This document shows, one piece after another, positions 36,766 to 48,835 of a DNA stretch of 64,000 nucleotides. The position numbers and the translations under genes were made by a program. Each line of letters begins with the position of its first letter. The first letter of the stretch is position 1. Under the pieces are notes generated by a model. It was not told the DNA's origin. It worked only from the letters and a program-made list of their open reading frames with translations, and did no database searches. Origin of the DNA: Hexactinellida sp. DTS-2022 (Eukaryota; Porifera; Hexactinellida); NCBI GenBank assembly GCA_028753945.1, contig JAPNXP010000001.1, forward strand, positions 2,222,501 to 2,286,500, in the 5' to 3' direction.

Positions 36766-37065
36766 TTAAATTTTAAATGAATTTGGCTATCAAATTCGAA
36801 TTCAACACATTCGACAACCCCTATAAACAAATTGGATGCTTCTCTATATGTCAAATACTGTCTACGTCAAAGCAAATTAATAGCACAAGAGTACTCTTGT
36901 AGAATGAAATATATTACATTGATCTGTCGTTGTTATGGAATGTAGAATATCAATTTTCAAATAGGAAGCCTACTCGATCTCACAAGTTGATTCAATATAA
37001 TTATTGCAAGTTGAAACAATAGAATTCAATTAGATATAACACTTCGCAATAATTCGAAAATGAGA
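36766..37065 (-). repeat. Hairpin-repeat fragment, minus strand
   Basis: On the minus strand this reads gtgagatcgagtaggcttcc, then gttatggaatgtagaa and ggggttgtcgaatgtg, i.e. the spacer and left module of the array without a hairpin. It directly abuts the TTAA transposon. Confidence 0.7.
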
Positions 37066-37282
37066 TTATTATGAAATATAGTGCTTCTATCATGGAATTG
37101 TCTGGGAAGTCAAAAATTTCAAAATATATTCTTCATTGACTCCAGAATCCATTTTAGTTACGTCATCTTTGATGATTTAACTATTTAGGTGAACATTCCT
37201 CACTTTTATTTTCCTCCATTTGATTGTATTAGTGCATATAAATATATATATATATATTAAATCATCTAGTATTTATATGTAT

Positions 37283-37360
37283 TGAGAGCGCAGTGGGAAG
37301 TATAGGGAGTCTGCAAGCATCAGTTTATGGGTTCGATGTCCAGGTGTGACAACGTTTATT
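37283..37360 (+). ncRNA. Possible tRNA-derived sequence (A/B-box-like)
   Basis: gagcgcagtgggaag resembles a tRNA D-arm/A-box, and gggttcgatgtcc resembles a T-arm/B-box with one extra base. Spacing (~45 bp) is right for a tRNA or a SINE head. No full cloverleaf could be folded by eye, so a decayed SINE or chance match are both possible. Confidence 0.25.
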
Positions 37361-37389
37361 TTTATTTTTTGGCATTCAACAATTTTGAA

Positions 37390-37795
37390 CAAGGCTGGAT
37401 TCGGTTAACCGGTTAACCGTTGCTGACATCGGTTAACGGTTCGAGATTTTATTAACCAGTTAGTCGATCTGTTGAATAACAGCAGAGTTATTGGGATATT
37501 AATGTTATAAGTAATAAAAAAATTTGAGTTTTAACAGAATATGTAAATCCATTTCTCATCACCACTTAATAAATTTTATTGGGCAACATTGATTTAAATT
37601 TACCTAAAGCACGAAATATATCAGTTAATATACTTATGCAGTTATACTTTATAGTTTATGCACCTGAGTCTTTACTGTAGTATAATCAAAATTTATAAAG
37701 GATTTATTGTATTGAGTAGGGCGGTTAACCGGTTAACCGTGACGAGAAATCGAATTGTAACCGTTGCCTCAAGACGGTTAGCCAACCCCACCCTT
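37390..37795. mobile_element. hAT-type MITE (CAAGGCTGGATTCGGTTAACC)
   Basis: 406 bp. Ends CAAGGCTGGATTCGGTTAAC and CAAGGGTGGGGTTGGCTAAC (read inward), with internal CGGTTAACCGGTTAACCG palindromes. Flanks attttgaa and atttgaaa are similar but offset. Confidence 0.75.
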
Positions 37796-39961
37796 GATTT
37801 GAAATATCATAGATTTAAACAAACAACTGATCCGTATTATATTCAGTCTAGATATAAACATTACACCAAAAAGTCTCGGGTAAATTTGGAAAACTTTGAA
37901 CCTCAATTGCTGATATTAGTGTTTTTTGCAATTGCTTGTAATGTTTTAGAATAAGTAACAAACTCAGCTCTAAGAAATTTTAACATATATTAGTATATAG
38001 TATAACCAGTGGTGTCAAGTCTCCGTAAATTTAAGTAGACTACGTAAATATGACCCCTATCTACGTGTCTACGTATCAAGACTTATTTCTACGTATATTT
38101 AAGACTTCTTGTTTAACAAATAACTGCGTTTTGTTCTTACTAGTGAACCACCACACAGTGGATTAAAACTGCAGTTTATAGGAAATAGGAATTTGGGTAG
38201 CAGGTACTCAAAAGTGAAGTATTATTGACATATAGGTAATTGATGGCTGGGAATTGAATGGCATCATCAAAAATGATGTATGCAGTCTCTTAAGTTTAGT
38301 TATGGGTGATTTATTGTAAATCAATGGAATACAAAATTTTGGTTTGTTAACAATCTTTTAATATTCACCCATGATTATTGTTCAAATATCTTGAACATGG
38401 GGAAGGTTTCAGAAAAGTCCAGTTCCCAAGGAATAAAAGGATTCGTACACTCATGTAAAGGTGGTATATGTTTACTCAATGTAATTATAATGTGTATTAG
38501 AACTCATAGAATACTTAGATCCATTTTTCTAGAATAGCAGTCTCTGGTGCATCACACTAGATCACCTCCGAATTGTATAAAACTAACTTCAATTTCAAAA
38601 ATCCAATATGAGTTCATAGCGCGCTACGCTGATTGATGAAATTGTCCTTAACTCCTCAGTTGTTCTTATTATACTTTATTTGCTATACATTTGCGTGACC
38701 AAATAAGATGTACTACTGAATAGTAGCGAATAATTAGATTTTGAATTTTAATAGCAACACTAAGTCACAATGAAATTCGCTAAAATATTCAAAGTTGCGC
38801 ACTGTTTCGGGAGCTAAGATTTCCATAATTAATTCTTACAACATTAATCTATAACCTGTCAAAATTTCTCGTTGTTGTTTGATGAACTTTTTCCCGCTTA
38901 CCTGAGATTTCAATTTTAATAATTTTGAACAGTTTTGGACATAAGAGCTTTTACCCCCTGTTAAAATTAAAATGCATCAGTGTCACAGTAAATCAGTATA
39001 AAATATATATTTAGCATACTCATTTTGTATATATTTGAATACAAATAACCACGATTCCTTTTACAATATAATTCCGAGAGAAATGAAATATGTTGTATTT
39101 TTAGAATTCTGAAATCCACAAATGGAGCTATACATTTGATATAATTCAAAAATATATTTATCGACGTTGTTTGTGTTAAAATCGATTGAAATTTCATATG
39201 AATGTTAGTATACTATCTAATTTTAATTAATACCATTTAGAGGCATTTTGATGACCACAAATATTCTCCTATTTCCATGTATTAAGCCACTGTGCACCAT
39301 ATCATTATTTATGTTTTATTAGATGTTAAATAATAACATAGTGATGAATTATTCCAATCGAAGAATACTCTGATTCAAAACAGTTGCAAAATTCTTAATT
39401 AGCTAAATCAAATATTACTTTGATAGTTTGATACATGCAATTAGTGAGTATATCTTATTGTTTACAAGCGCGAAAGCGTCCATATATCTACCTTTATAAA
39501 TGATTATTCATACAAATAGTTAATTTATATTATTTGAAAAAGCAAATTAATAACTTTTGGGTCGCAGAGGGAATTTTAGCATGCTTCGTATCGAGTTTTG
39601 TTTCTCCTTAAATTTTATGGTCAATCTCCAGGAATTTATCTGAACTCACTTCAGCACAGAGTATAACTAACATATTTGACCTTTATTGCAATGAACACGA
39701 ACAAAGGCGGAACAATTAAACAAAGGCGAATTTCCGATAATTTCAATAAATTTTACGAAATTCCTTTGACAAAATTCCAGAATAGGTTCCTATGGTTTTA
39801 TCAGGCTGAGAATGGTCAAATTTGTTGTAAATATTATAGCTAATTCACAAAAAAATTGCCATCTATAGCTTGCAGCATAGATTCCATAAATAATTACTGC
39901 GCGTTTTATATCGACAGTGTTACCGAGATGGGAAGCCTTAGCTCGAGCATAGCATTCTAAT
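37796..39961. other. Intergenic DNA, no gene recognised
   Basis: Possible half of a hAT MITE at ~38008 (cagtggtgtcaagtctccgt) with several tacgta words; its partner end was not found. The remainder is AT-rich, without TIR pairs or convincing coding frames. Confidence 0.4.
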
Positions 39962-40542
39962 CAGCGAATGAAAGGTTCACGAACGGACAGAATTGACACA
40001 ATTCAGTTCATCTTAAATTGACGCACGTTCAGTTCGTTCAAGTTCACCTCCTTACTTCAGCTCCACCAGCGTTCGTTCAGTTCGTTCACGGGCTAACCCG
40101 CGTTCGTTCAATCCGTTCAATCAGTTCAATTCGTTTAGTTCAGTTCGTTCAGTGTACAGTGAGTGGGTCGAACTATTCCGTTTATGATAAACTGTTCGAT
40201 CCTCCAAACTGTTATTGAAGTTCAGGTTAAGAAGCTAGAGTCTAAGCTAAGAGACATGAGTCCACTAGGGATGTCCGGAATTAGCACTTTTGCAGTCACC
40301 TATTATATTTAATGGATTTATATTTATAATTAATCTTTATTCAGTTTAGTTCGTTCAGTTCAGTTCGTTCAATCCGCTCAATCCGTTCAATTCGTTCAAT
40401 TCAGTTCGTTCAGTTCGTTCAATTGCCGTTCGGAAACCGTTGACGTTCGTTCAGTTCGTTCACCGTGAATCCCTTAAAAGCCCTGCGTTCAGTTCGTTCA
40501 GTTCAAGTTCAATAAGTTCGTTCGTGAACCTTTCATTCCCTG
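39962..40542. mobile_element. hAT-type MITE (CAGSGAATGAAAGGTTCACG), copy 2
   Basis: 581 bp, same family as 26502-26976, flanked by an exact 8 bp TSD attctaat (39954-39961 and 40543-40550). The interior is GTTCAGTTCGTTCA iterations. Left terminus has CAGCG in place of CAGGG. Confidence 0.92.
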
Positions 40543-40955
40543 ATTCTAATATACTAAGGCAATGGCACTCATGTTTTCTTTTGGACTATGGACTGGTTAA
40601 ACGAGTCATTTTCATATGCCTTTGATTTGCAAATTTTTAGTCCCCTATAGATCCCCTCATTATTGTATATTGTTAGCATCATTATGTCATAGCATACTGA
40701 TGTCAGGCCTCACAATCGAATAATATTTTTGAACCTGAATTCAGTGGAATGGGACTTATTAAACAACCACAAGTTATTTTTATGTTCAATTTTATTTACT
40801 GTACACCCATTATGTTTGTATTTGGTCACGATACGATTAGTTTAATGTAAAAACGAAGTAGAATTTCCATCTAAATTCTGTTTTACGAATTATTACACTC
40901 CTGTTTGTCATAATAGTATTGATTTCTTGTGGTTATGCTAGCTACTAAGTGAAAT

Positions 40956-41223
40956 ATGCCACTACGTAGTTGTTCGGCTCCAAATTGTAAGGGTAACTAC
41001 AAATCAAATGACCGGTTCGCGCATTTCAAGATGCACCAGAAAGCAGATCAACTCAGACAAGGTTTATTCGGGATATTTGCAGAGAAGAGACACACCGGTT
41101 CCCAATGGAGGCGATACATCGCGCAACATTACACGTGTGAATCTAAAGCTGAAAGATATTCTTCACAAGTTTATCTACCGGGATTTCCCTCCTACTATTC
41201 TCAATTTGTCACATGCACAGTAG
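40956..41223 (+). pseudogene. THAP-type zinc-finger remnant
   Basis: The frame opens MPLRSCSAPNCKGNYKS, matching the start of THAP domains (M-P-x-x-C-x2-4-C-x-G-N-Y), followed by FAHFKMHQKADQLRQ in the place of the F-x-x-F-P ... L-R-x-x-W helix. After this the plausible continuation (RFIRDICREETHR) is one frame away, and no C-x2-H pair follows, so the finger is broken. THAP domains bind DNA and are found in host regulators and at the N-terminus of P-element-type transposases. A P-like transposase fragment is 20 kb away (60938-61324); any link is unproven. Confidence 0.5.
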
Positions 41224-41394
41224 TCTCGAATCAGATGAAGATGAATAGTTTTATCAGCTCTATCACTTATCCTGAGTCATACAAAGAAGAAAAGGATTTC
41301 CAGGAAATGCAAGGTAAGTTCTCATTTAGTTCCCTCCATGAAAATTGGTCATTATGGTATCCCGATGAATATAGTTTGATACGTCCTCGTATAG

Positions 41395-41772
41395 AATAAT
41401 ATAGCATCATGGTAGTGGCTACTTGTTAGTAAATTTGATCTCTGTTCAAGCCAGTGTAAGGTGTATTCTCCACTTTCGATAAATAAGTGGGTTGTAGGAT
41501 ATACTCTGCCTGCATCGGACCATCGGTGTAGCAACGCGGTTTTTTGCGCCACTTGTGTCACAAGTGGCCTATTGACAGGAACACGAATGTCGCTAAATTG
41601 ATATGAGTTAGTTAATATATTATACCATGATTACTATCGTTATAAACTTGAAAACCTAGTGTTTTCAGGTCATGTTATGTCGATATTTGAACAGGTATAT
41701 GTATCCCTATCATCATCCACTTGTGGCCCAAATTTCGGATTTTCAAAATACTTTTGGCCGGGTAAAGTAATA
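41395..41772. other. Intergenic DNA with a small perfect hairpin
   Basis: 41548-41568 is gccacttgtg-t-cacaagtggc, a perfect 10 bp stem with a one-base centre. Nothing else recognised. Confidence 0.5.
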
Positions 41773-41774
41773 TA

Positions 41775-42000
41775 CAGTAGAATCTCGTTAGTACGAATAC
41801 CAGCCTGGGGACCATCAATATGCGTTCGTTCGCCTTATCCGGTGTAAGCGCGTTATGGGGACCCCAGCGTTTTGGGCCCCCTGGGCTTTAAAACATTAGC
41901 GATATGGGGACGGGGTTCCTAAAATGTTCGGGATTTACGAACAGGGGCCCTAAAACGCTGGGGTTCCCGAAGCGCGATTATACCGGGATTCGTATTAACC
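41775..42000. mobile_element. Mariner/pogo-type MITE (CAGTAGAATCTCGTTAGTACG)
   Basis: Left end CAGTAGAATCTCGTTAGTAC after TA; the right end reads inward GGTTAATACGAATCCCGG but lacks the terminal CAGTA. GGGGACC/GGGGCCC words fill the interior. A related element ends at 58272. Confidence 0.7.
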
Positions 42001-43140
42001 AATATGATTGTGTTGTAAAGGCTTTGCAAATATTTTCAAGTTAGTTATTAGTATATTTCTGAATTAATTAAGATCGAGTTTTGTGATTCCATTAGGTATT
42101 GCGCCTGCCCCATGCGAAATTTGTGCCCCTGAGATTTTTCTTAACTTTGTGATGGTATCTCTAAACTTTGGATTAACATTTGGAATATTTTGAGACTCAG
42201 CCCTCCTGCAAGTCGTATAGCCCCACTCACTATCCCTTTAATGAGTTTAACACCCATTAAAATTTATATTAAAAATATTATACTTCATCCATTTTGAATG
42301 ATATACTAAGGTTATCATGCTTCTATAAGCTTTAATATATTAATTCATATTATTCATTTTCAAATACTTTTGGCCAATCAGTGAAGATTAAAAAATAGCA
42401 TATATTTTGCTTCTCCCGCTTTGGGTAAAACTCCCGCCATATTGGCAAACCTCCCGATTTTTGGTTTCTAGAGGTTGGCATCCCTGTAATATTATTGGAA
42501 CAAGTTCTACTAACTGTCGCACTCAGGACGGAGGGGAAGTCATACAATGTGCATTTTAGTAATCATAGTGATCATTAAAAACCTATGCAAGTCCCTAAAC
42601 ACTAAGTATGTATAAGTGAGGTCAGAGGTGTAGACTGTAGACAAGGTGGTGTAGAGCACCACCATCACCAAATGTTCTCACGCACGTACGAATTACATAC
42701 TGATGAAACCTGAATTCGCTACCAAATTGAAAGTCCAATTATTGCCACTCCTGTAATTTATTTATAGGTAGGGCCCGTTATTTAAATTGTCAATTTAGGT
42801 ACTTAGCTAGGATAGTTCAGCTAAAAATTGATTTGACCCACAATATAGTCGATCTATGCTAAACTCGAGGTCTCTAAATCGCTAGTCATTTAGGGCACCA
42901 CAAGAACACACTAGGTTAGATATTTCAGCCCCTGAGTCCCTAAACGCGTTTACACCGGCTTGTTTAAATTATCTTCATAATTTAGCACATTTTGTACAAA
43001 TTAGTAATTTAGTATATAAGGATGCACGACCAAATGTTGTTGAAAGTTTCTAATAACCAATACCTTTGGTGGCTATCCCGTTCGGTAATTAGGTATTTAA
43101 ATTTCCTAGAATGGCACCGTTCCGTAATTTTGATACTTTA
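42001..43140. other. Intergenic DNA, nothing recognised
   Basis: AT-rich sequence without coding signals. 43060-43140 contains repeated ccgttc(c/g)gtaatt words that belong to the outer part of the next inverted-repeat element. Confidence 0.4.
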
Positions 43141-43142
43141 AA

Positions 43143-43608
43143 TTCCGGAATGGTACTGTTGTATGACAGTTTAACTACCATGACAGTTTAACTACCTTGT
43201 ATTAGTATAACCATGGATATTCCAGCCATGACAGTTTAACTACCAATAACATTTCTACACTTCTTTGTATTACTTCCTCATCTTGTAGTTCCTATTGCAT
43301 GATGACGCATTCTTTCTCACATGGCGTATAAAATTTAATAGGCTCATGATCGTGTTAGTTACATTATCATTTGTTTCTCAGCGATTTATAATATGTATTA
43401 TGTGTACTAGCGTTGATTGAAAGAATACTATTATAAACAATGCGTCATCATGCAATAGGAACTACAAGTTGAGGAAGTCATACAAAGAAGTGTAGAAATG
43501 TTATTGGTAGTTAAACTGTCATGGCTGGAATATCCATGGTTATACTAATACAAGGTAGTTAAACTGTCATGGTAGTTAAACTGTCATACAACAGTACCGT
43601 TCCGGACA
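43143..43608. mobile_element. Long inverted-repeat (foldback) element
   Basis: Two arms of ~170-190 bp are nearly perfect reverse complements: left from ccggaatggtactgttgtat, right ending acagtaccgttccgg. They share agtttaactacc, ccatggatattccagcc, and gatgacgcatt in the same order. The centre (~43320-43440) is unpaired. A right-half copy is at about 57840-58110. Non-coding. Superfamily unknown. Confidence 0.85.
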
Positions 43609-43709
43609 TTAGGTATGCCCAAAAATTGTCAAAGTGAAGAAAAAACGATTATGGGTGAAATTTTTGTGTTTCGTCATCCCCATGTGAGATCCCCAGAAGT
43701 GTTAGAGAG

Positions 43710-44224
43710 TTAGTGCTGCGAACTGGAATTAAATTTGATTCAATTCAGTTACACTTACAGTTACAGTTTTAGTTTCATTTCAGTTACAGTTTTAATTCAG
43801 TTACAGTTTTAATTCAGTTACAGTTTTCATTTCAGTTACAATTCTCATTTCAGTCAGTAAAATTTCATACTTATTGATTATTGTTATTTGTTAATTTATT
43901 GAAATTTTCAAAAATAAATAAATAAATAATCGTAATCGCTTTATCTAGGTTCCAAGGTCTGAAGACAACATAATCTAGTTTCATTTTTTCTAATTTCATT
44001 TTGTGCCGCATGACTAGTGCTGCAAACGTGAATTGAATTTGAAGAAATTCAATTTCAGTTTTAATTTCAGTTGGAGAAAAATACATTTCCGTTATAGTTA
44101 CAGTTACAGTTTTATAAACGAGTACATTTCAGTTACAGTTACAGTTACAGTTTAGAAAAATTGCTAAAACTATTTCAGTTTTAATTCAGTTACAGTTTTA
44201 ATTCAGTTTCATTTCACAGCACCA
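43710..44224. mobile_element. Probable hAT-type MITE with TTTCAGTTACAG repeats
   Basis: Left end tagtgctgcgaactgg; right end reads inward tggtgctgtgaaatg. The interior repeats TTCAGTTACAGTTTTAA. A second internal terminus (agtgctgcaaacgtgaattg at ~44015) suggests one element inside another or an internal duplication. TSD not clear. Confidence 0.6.
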
Positions 44225-44878
44225 GTTAGATATGCCAAAAAATATTCAGTATATATCGGCTATACTCTGTACTTCGTAGCACTTAGCAGACTAAACTAAA
44301 GAGAGCAATATAATAATGGCTTCTATTCTGCTTTGCAAATGATAATAACATTTTTCTAGGCTTTCAATAGTATAGAATCGAATGCATGCATGTTATTTAG
44401 CATTTACCTATTTAAAAATTTGAGCAATTATCCATGGTTCCACACTGTGGTGGTTACTTAATTAAGGCCAGTGTTAGTGGTAATATTGTTTCAGCTCCAC
44501 ACGAAATATCAGAGGATGCGGGGGGGCGGCATCTCATTATCATTATCTCATTATTTGATGACGGCATAGTTGATCATTATCTGAGCAAATATTCTAATTA
44601 GTGAGTACTTATTGATAAAATATGCAATCGTTGGGTAATAATGCTTGTTATAGGTTCTGATTTTGGTACTAGTTAATTATGGCTATTTTAGAGTGTGTCC
44701 TATCATAAAATTGGCAACGAACAGTGGCCTTACTTTGAAATATAGGTGTAATAATGGAAATAATGACAAAATTCGTGCGGGGGTTAAATCTGACGCGGGC
44801 GGTGGAGCTGAAACAAGATTCCAACAAACAGTGGCCTAATGGTTACTAACAATTTTGTTTCTCTGTACTACAGTTTAG
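44225..44878. other. Upstream region of the AADAC-like exon
   Basis: No repeats with clear ends. A splice-acceptor-like ttctctgtactacag lies at 44859-44873, five bases before the ATG, so an untranslated first exon may lie upstream. No TATA element assigned. Confidence 0.4.
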
Positions 44879-45361
44879 ATGAGGATATTTTATCCGTGTT
44901 TTATAATTCTGTTGGCACTTATAATGATGTTATATATTTATACATCAATGAGATTATTTTGTAGCAAAAATATCACGCGTTCTATAGATTCTTGGTGTCA
45001 TGATCTATTCATCATTCAGATATTAATGCCAACACTCCTCTACCGAATGCTTACAATCCCGAAATTCTTCGAAAATCTCGGAGTATCAGATTATGTTACT
45101 GCTTTTAGATGGTGCACTATGTCTGATGGTATAAATTTTACTTATTTCTCACCTTTTGCATTGACTTTTAACTTAATTGTTACACACGAGCTTATTCAAG
45201 GGGCATACATCTTTACCTATACTCCGAATAATATTTCATATATTCAGCCTCAACCTGTCATCCTCTACTTTCACGGAGGTGGCAGTGTGTTGTCAAGTGC
45301 TGCTAACTTTGATCTAGCTTGCAGATATATGGCATACGAAATTGGAATGAAAGTAATTCAG
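44879..45361 (+). CDS. AADAC/NCEH1-like lipase-esterase, first coding exon
   Basis: 161 codons ending at a good donor ATTCAG|GTATAA (45361/45362). Residues ~4-22 are a hydrophobic signal-anchor with little charge before it, as in ER-anchored arylacetamide deacetylases and neutral cholesterol ester hydrolases. Residues 127-135 (VILYFHGGG) are the oxyanion-hole HGGG motif of the hormone-sensitive-lipase family of alpha/beta hydrolases, followed by LACRYMAYEIGMKVIQ, where family members read on into VDYRLAPE in the next exon. The usual W/F/G after HGGG is Ser here. The catalytic Ser (GDSAGG), Asp and His would be in later exons; none was recognised up to the window end. No disruption within the exon, so a live gene with long introns or a partial copy are both possible. 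Confidence 0.8.
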
Positions 45362-45499
45362 GTATAAATCTATTTGACATTTACTGTTGATACCTAATTA
45401 TTCAGCCATATGTTTCCATTATTTTATTTCTCCCTTTTGGTGAGCAGTTACAATTTGTATGCAGGCTTTGTCGAACAAAATCAACTTATCCGTCTTAAT

Positions 45500-46070
45500 A
45501 AGGGTGTCCTCGCATGGAAATATATCGGAAATCACCTTAAAAACATTACATAACCCGAATTGCTTTTTTTGGGCCTAGCAAGACAAAAGGACCATATCTA
45601 ACGTTTGTACAATGTTTTGAGTCTTTTACAAGCGTATTTTTATAGTTATGGTCAATTTTGTACAACTGTTCACTGGTTTCACCACATAGATCGATTCTAA
45701 GTACTCCATGCCTCAACAATGGTATGATTGGTAGGATCATCACTCTATACAAGCTATAACTGACGAAAATAATTAACAATTGATCAAAAAAATAATTAAA
45801 AAGTGAAAATCTGAACCTTTATGGCCTATAATCTCATTCGAGGTACGTTTTCTGCTCCATTTTTTTCTCAGACACCCGAGGTGCTAGAAACAAACTTTAC
45901 GTCTCAAAATACTCGCAATATCCGACTACCTATCCGTCAATAATACATTTCGTGACCCTAACACGCACCGTTTTCAAAATGATCCATATATGGGCATACA
46001 ATGTGACCATTTTTGATGACGCAGCAAATTTCTCCTCTCCTCAAGTATAAACTCTATACACAGTGGTCCA
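45500..46070 (-). mobile_element. Diverged relative of the TTAA transposon
   Basis: Starts gggtgtcctcgcatgg after ataa. On the minus strand (45779-45546) it encodes VMILPIIPLLRHGV ... LYKIDHNYKNT ... YGPFVLLGPKK, clearly homologous to the peptide at the end of the 28 kb and 36 kb copies. The rest of the element fades after about 46070. Confidence 0.6.
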
Positions 46071-46842
46071 GCATTTTTGAATAGGCAAAAAATTGACCAC
46101 GTCAAATCGTTTCGAAATTATTATAATCGATTTCAGCGGAGTCGAAAACCCTAGAATCCGTAATTTTTTGATGATCAAACGTAAAGATATTTGGACTATG
46201 CTCTGGTAAACCTTGACTTGCAGACAGAATTTAATAACAATATTTTTTGTAATTTTTCTATCTTATTTTTGTGTCTTTTCGTATTTGGAAGGAATGTTTC
46301 TAAATCAGTTTTAAGTGTACTTTAAGATAAACACAACATCAGAGCTCTAAAGGATGAGTGTAACTAGATATTAGTACATGAAGATATAGGTTTATTGTGT
46401 CATAACTTTTGACGCGTTTCAAAGCGTTAGATGAAATTAATTTCATTTAAAATATCATTACATTCTGAAAAGATATCATATAGGGTTCAGGGTAGGCGGA
46501 GGCGCGCGGATGGTCGTTTAGCAGCTGGAAGGGAGTGCGGTACACATAATTTGAACTTGATACGCTTTTAATAATTAATGGTTAATAATTGAAGTTTCAT
46601 AAGATCCTGAATAAAGCCAGTGAAGATTCATTGAAACACAATTGTACTGTAAATCTTCAAAGCCATAAGATAACCATATAATAATAAATGCATTCGTTTA
46701 ATCAGGAAATAAATAGAATAAATAATAAATCAATACATTTGCATTTACAACTATCAATTTTGCACATACAGTCATCAACGAGACAAGATACTGAATAATC
46801 TAGGAGCATACAACCTCTTAAAAGGACATAATGAAAATGTAA
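46071..46842. other. Intergenic DNA upstream of the RAG1-like remnant
   Basis: No TIR was recognised for the transposon that carried the RAG1-like gene. A CACAGTG heptamer at 46076 was noted and set aside as probable chance. The rest is unremarkable. Confidence 0.35.
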
Positions 46843-48835
46843 ATGATGCCACAAATGATTTTTTGGAGATATTCCAGCTACCTGAAACAGTATGAACATA
46901 TTCGCTACCGTTTTAGGGACTTAATTTCAGAGCGAGTGCGATTTCGTAAAAATGGTAAATTGGACAGCTGGTATGATACTCCCTTTCAATCCCAAAGCGA
47001 ATTACTTATCGATAACCTAGAATTGTCTAAATGTTCAATTATCTTCGGTAAATCAATAGATACTTGCTCCTAAAATCTAGGAAACATATTTGCACTGTAA
47101 CGAAGGAATCTCTGAAACACAGACTTAATATCCTCCTAGATCATATTGCTTTTATTGCTGAAAGAGAGTCAGATACTGCAAAACAAATAGCAGCAATGTC
47201 ACTGGAGCTTATTGCAAATAAGGATTATGATGGGAAAACTTCGGAAGTTTGCAAAGAAATCGCTGAAAGTGAGGTATTAGCAGAAACAAATTGCAAATTA
47301 CAGTTTGATAAGGCATCAGCATTGATGGATATCCTGGAAATAGGTAAACGAAAATATACTGAATTGCGAGTAATTTGTAAACCAGAAGGTTTTACAATCC
47401 CCACATACAATAAACTAGCCACTTATAGGCGCGAACTGGCACTCTCTAGTCATATTGAAATTGTGAACCATCGTGATGGTTATCCAATTGGGGTAGATAT
47501 CGCGTACTCGAAAATTCAAACTTTTACAACCGAAAGAATATCAAAACAATTGAGTATTGATACTACCAAATTTCCATTAACAATAGATGTCGCAGATGGC
47601 CTAGATCAGTGGTTCTCAAACTTTTCACAGCGCGTACCACTTCATCTAATATTAGGGTCTCCGTGTACCACCATATTGATCGATATTTGAATACAACCCT
47701 GAAAACTACGTACAGCATATGGTACTAAAGTACATTTCCATTGTATTTAATAACATTTCAATTTTGATGTATTTTAAAGGTATAATGATATACCCTCTCT
47801 CAAGGGCGTAGCTAGGAGAAAGTCTCTGCGAGATCAAAGGTACAAGCAGCGAGCGTAGCGAGCGACCTAATGAGGGGTTTGGGGAGTTTACCTACAGGAA
47901 TTGTTTTGCAGAGTTAATGTTAACCACTAATCTACCTGCAGGAAGCATAATTTGCTAACAAAGTCAAAATACAATTGATTTAGAATGTGTAATCTAGCAA
48001 CATTAGATAATTGAAGGTATTGACTGTGTTGAATAATATCAAAAATAAACGGAGCAAGTGCCCCCCCTTCCCCTGACTCCTCCTTCCTCCGCCTATAGCT
48101 CCGCGTACCACTAGAAGGAGCTCGCGTACCACCAGTGGTACGCGTACCACAGTTTGAGAACCACTGGCCTAGATGGATCAGGGAGCTATAAAGTCTATAA
48201 ACTTCAGACTAACTCAGATTTTTCAACAAAAAATTCTATACTCTTCGCTTTTAAAATCCTCAAGATAACATCCAAAATTGTTAAATATTATGGTCAAACG
48301 ATACTCCTAATTCTCCTTATGTTACTAGACCTTTAGTCCTGATATCTCTCAAAGAATATATTCAGAACGTTCAATTTTTAATGAATGACTAATAAATCCT
48401 CAAACATCAATAATAGAAGATTCTGGCTTGGACATTACTGGTGGTCATGTTAACGTTAGGATAATTAGATCATTATTTGATTCAAAAATGTCTGCAACAG
48501 TGAGCGGTGCTGGTGGAGCTACTTCCCAATTGTGTACTGCTTCCCACACGCAATTAAAAGACTTGAATTGAATAAGGGATGGATTTCCAATTAATCGTTT
48601 TATTCATGATGCAAAGATCCTATTTAATGATGTGAGTAATCACGAAGAATTCTTGAAATTGGATTCCAAATCGAGGTACGGGTTAACACATCCTCCAATA
48701 TCTGAAAAAGATATCCTACCTGTTTCTCCACTACATAGCTACCTTTGCGTTTTTAGGTGGCTAATGCTAGTTATATATCATTTAGACGCTGGCACTACAA
48801 AATAGTCACCAACTTCCTCCCAGGTCAAAAATCGA
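46843..48835 (+). pseudogene. RAG1-like / Transib-class transposase, interrupted and decayed
   Basis: The frame at 46843-47073 shifts into 47064-47606, is cut by a hAT MITE (47607-48166), and resumes in phase at 48175 after the 8 bp TSD. Removing the insertion gives TIDVADGLDGSGS then ILFAFKILKIT and, after a shift near 48300, NSPYVTRPLVLISL. This aligns with the RAG1 core around its first catalytic Asp (CDGMGD ... GSG ... FSFTVMRIT ... PNSELCCKPLCLM). Further on, LDITGGHVNVRIIRSLFDSKM followed by SQLC matches the region of the second catalytic Asp (YDEKL) and the zinc-binding CTLC. The tail has SPLHSYLCVFRWLMLVIYHL. TGA near 48577, TAG near 48807 and other stops, plus a Ser for the first Cys of C-x2-C, mark it as dead. 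The third acidic residue was not found. No RAG2-like partner was seen. Confidence 0.7.
47607..48166. mobile_element. hAT MITE (CAGTGGTTCTCAAACTTTT)
   Basis: 560 bp with TIRs CAGTGGTTCTCAAACTTTT / CAGTGGTTCTCAAACTGTGG and an exact TSD gcctagat (47599-47606, 48167-48174). The terminus is the common Charlie-like hAT end. Within it, gggcgtagctagg (47803) and cctatagctccgc (48093) in opposite orientation hint at another nested MITE. It sits inside the codon run for the first catalytic motif of the RAG1-like gene. Confidence 0.95.

Noticed and set aside
46076..46082. CACAGTG heptamer upstream of the RAG1-like remnant, like a recombination signal
   Set aside because: A single 7-mer is expected by chance in this length; no nonamer-like A-rich partner at 12 or 23 bp and no matching heptamer downstream were found.
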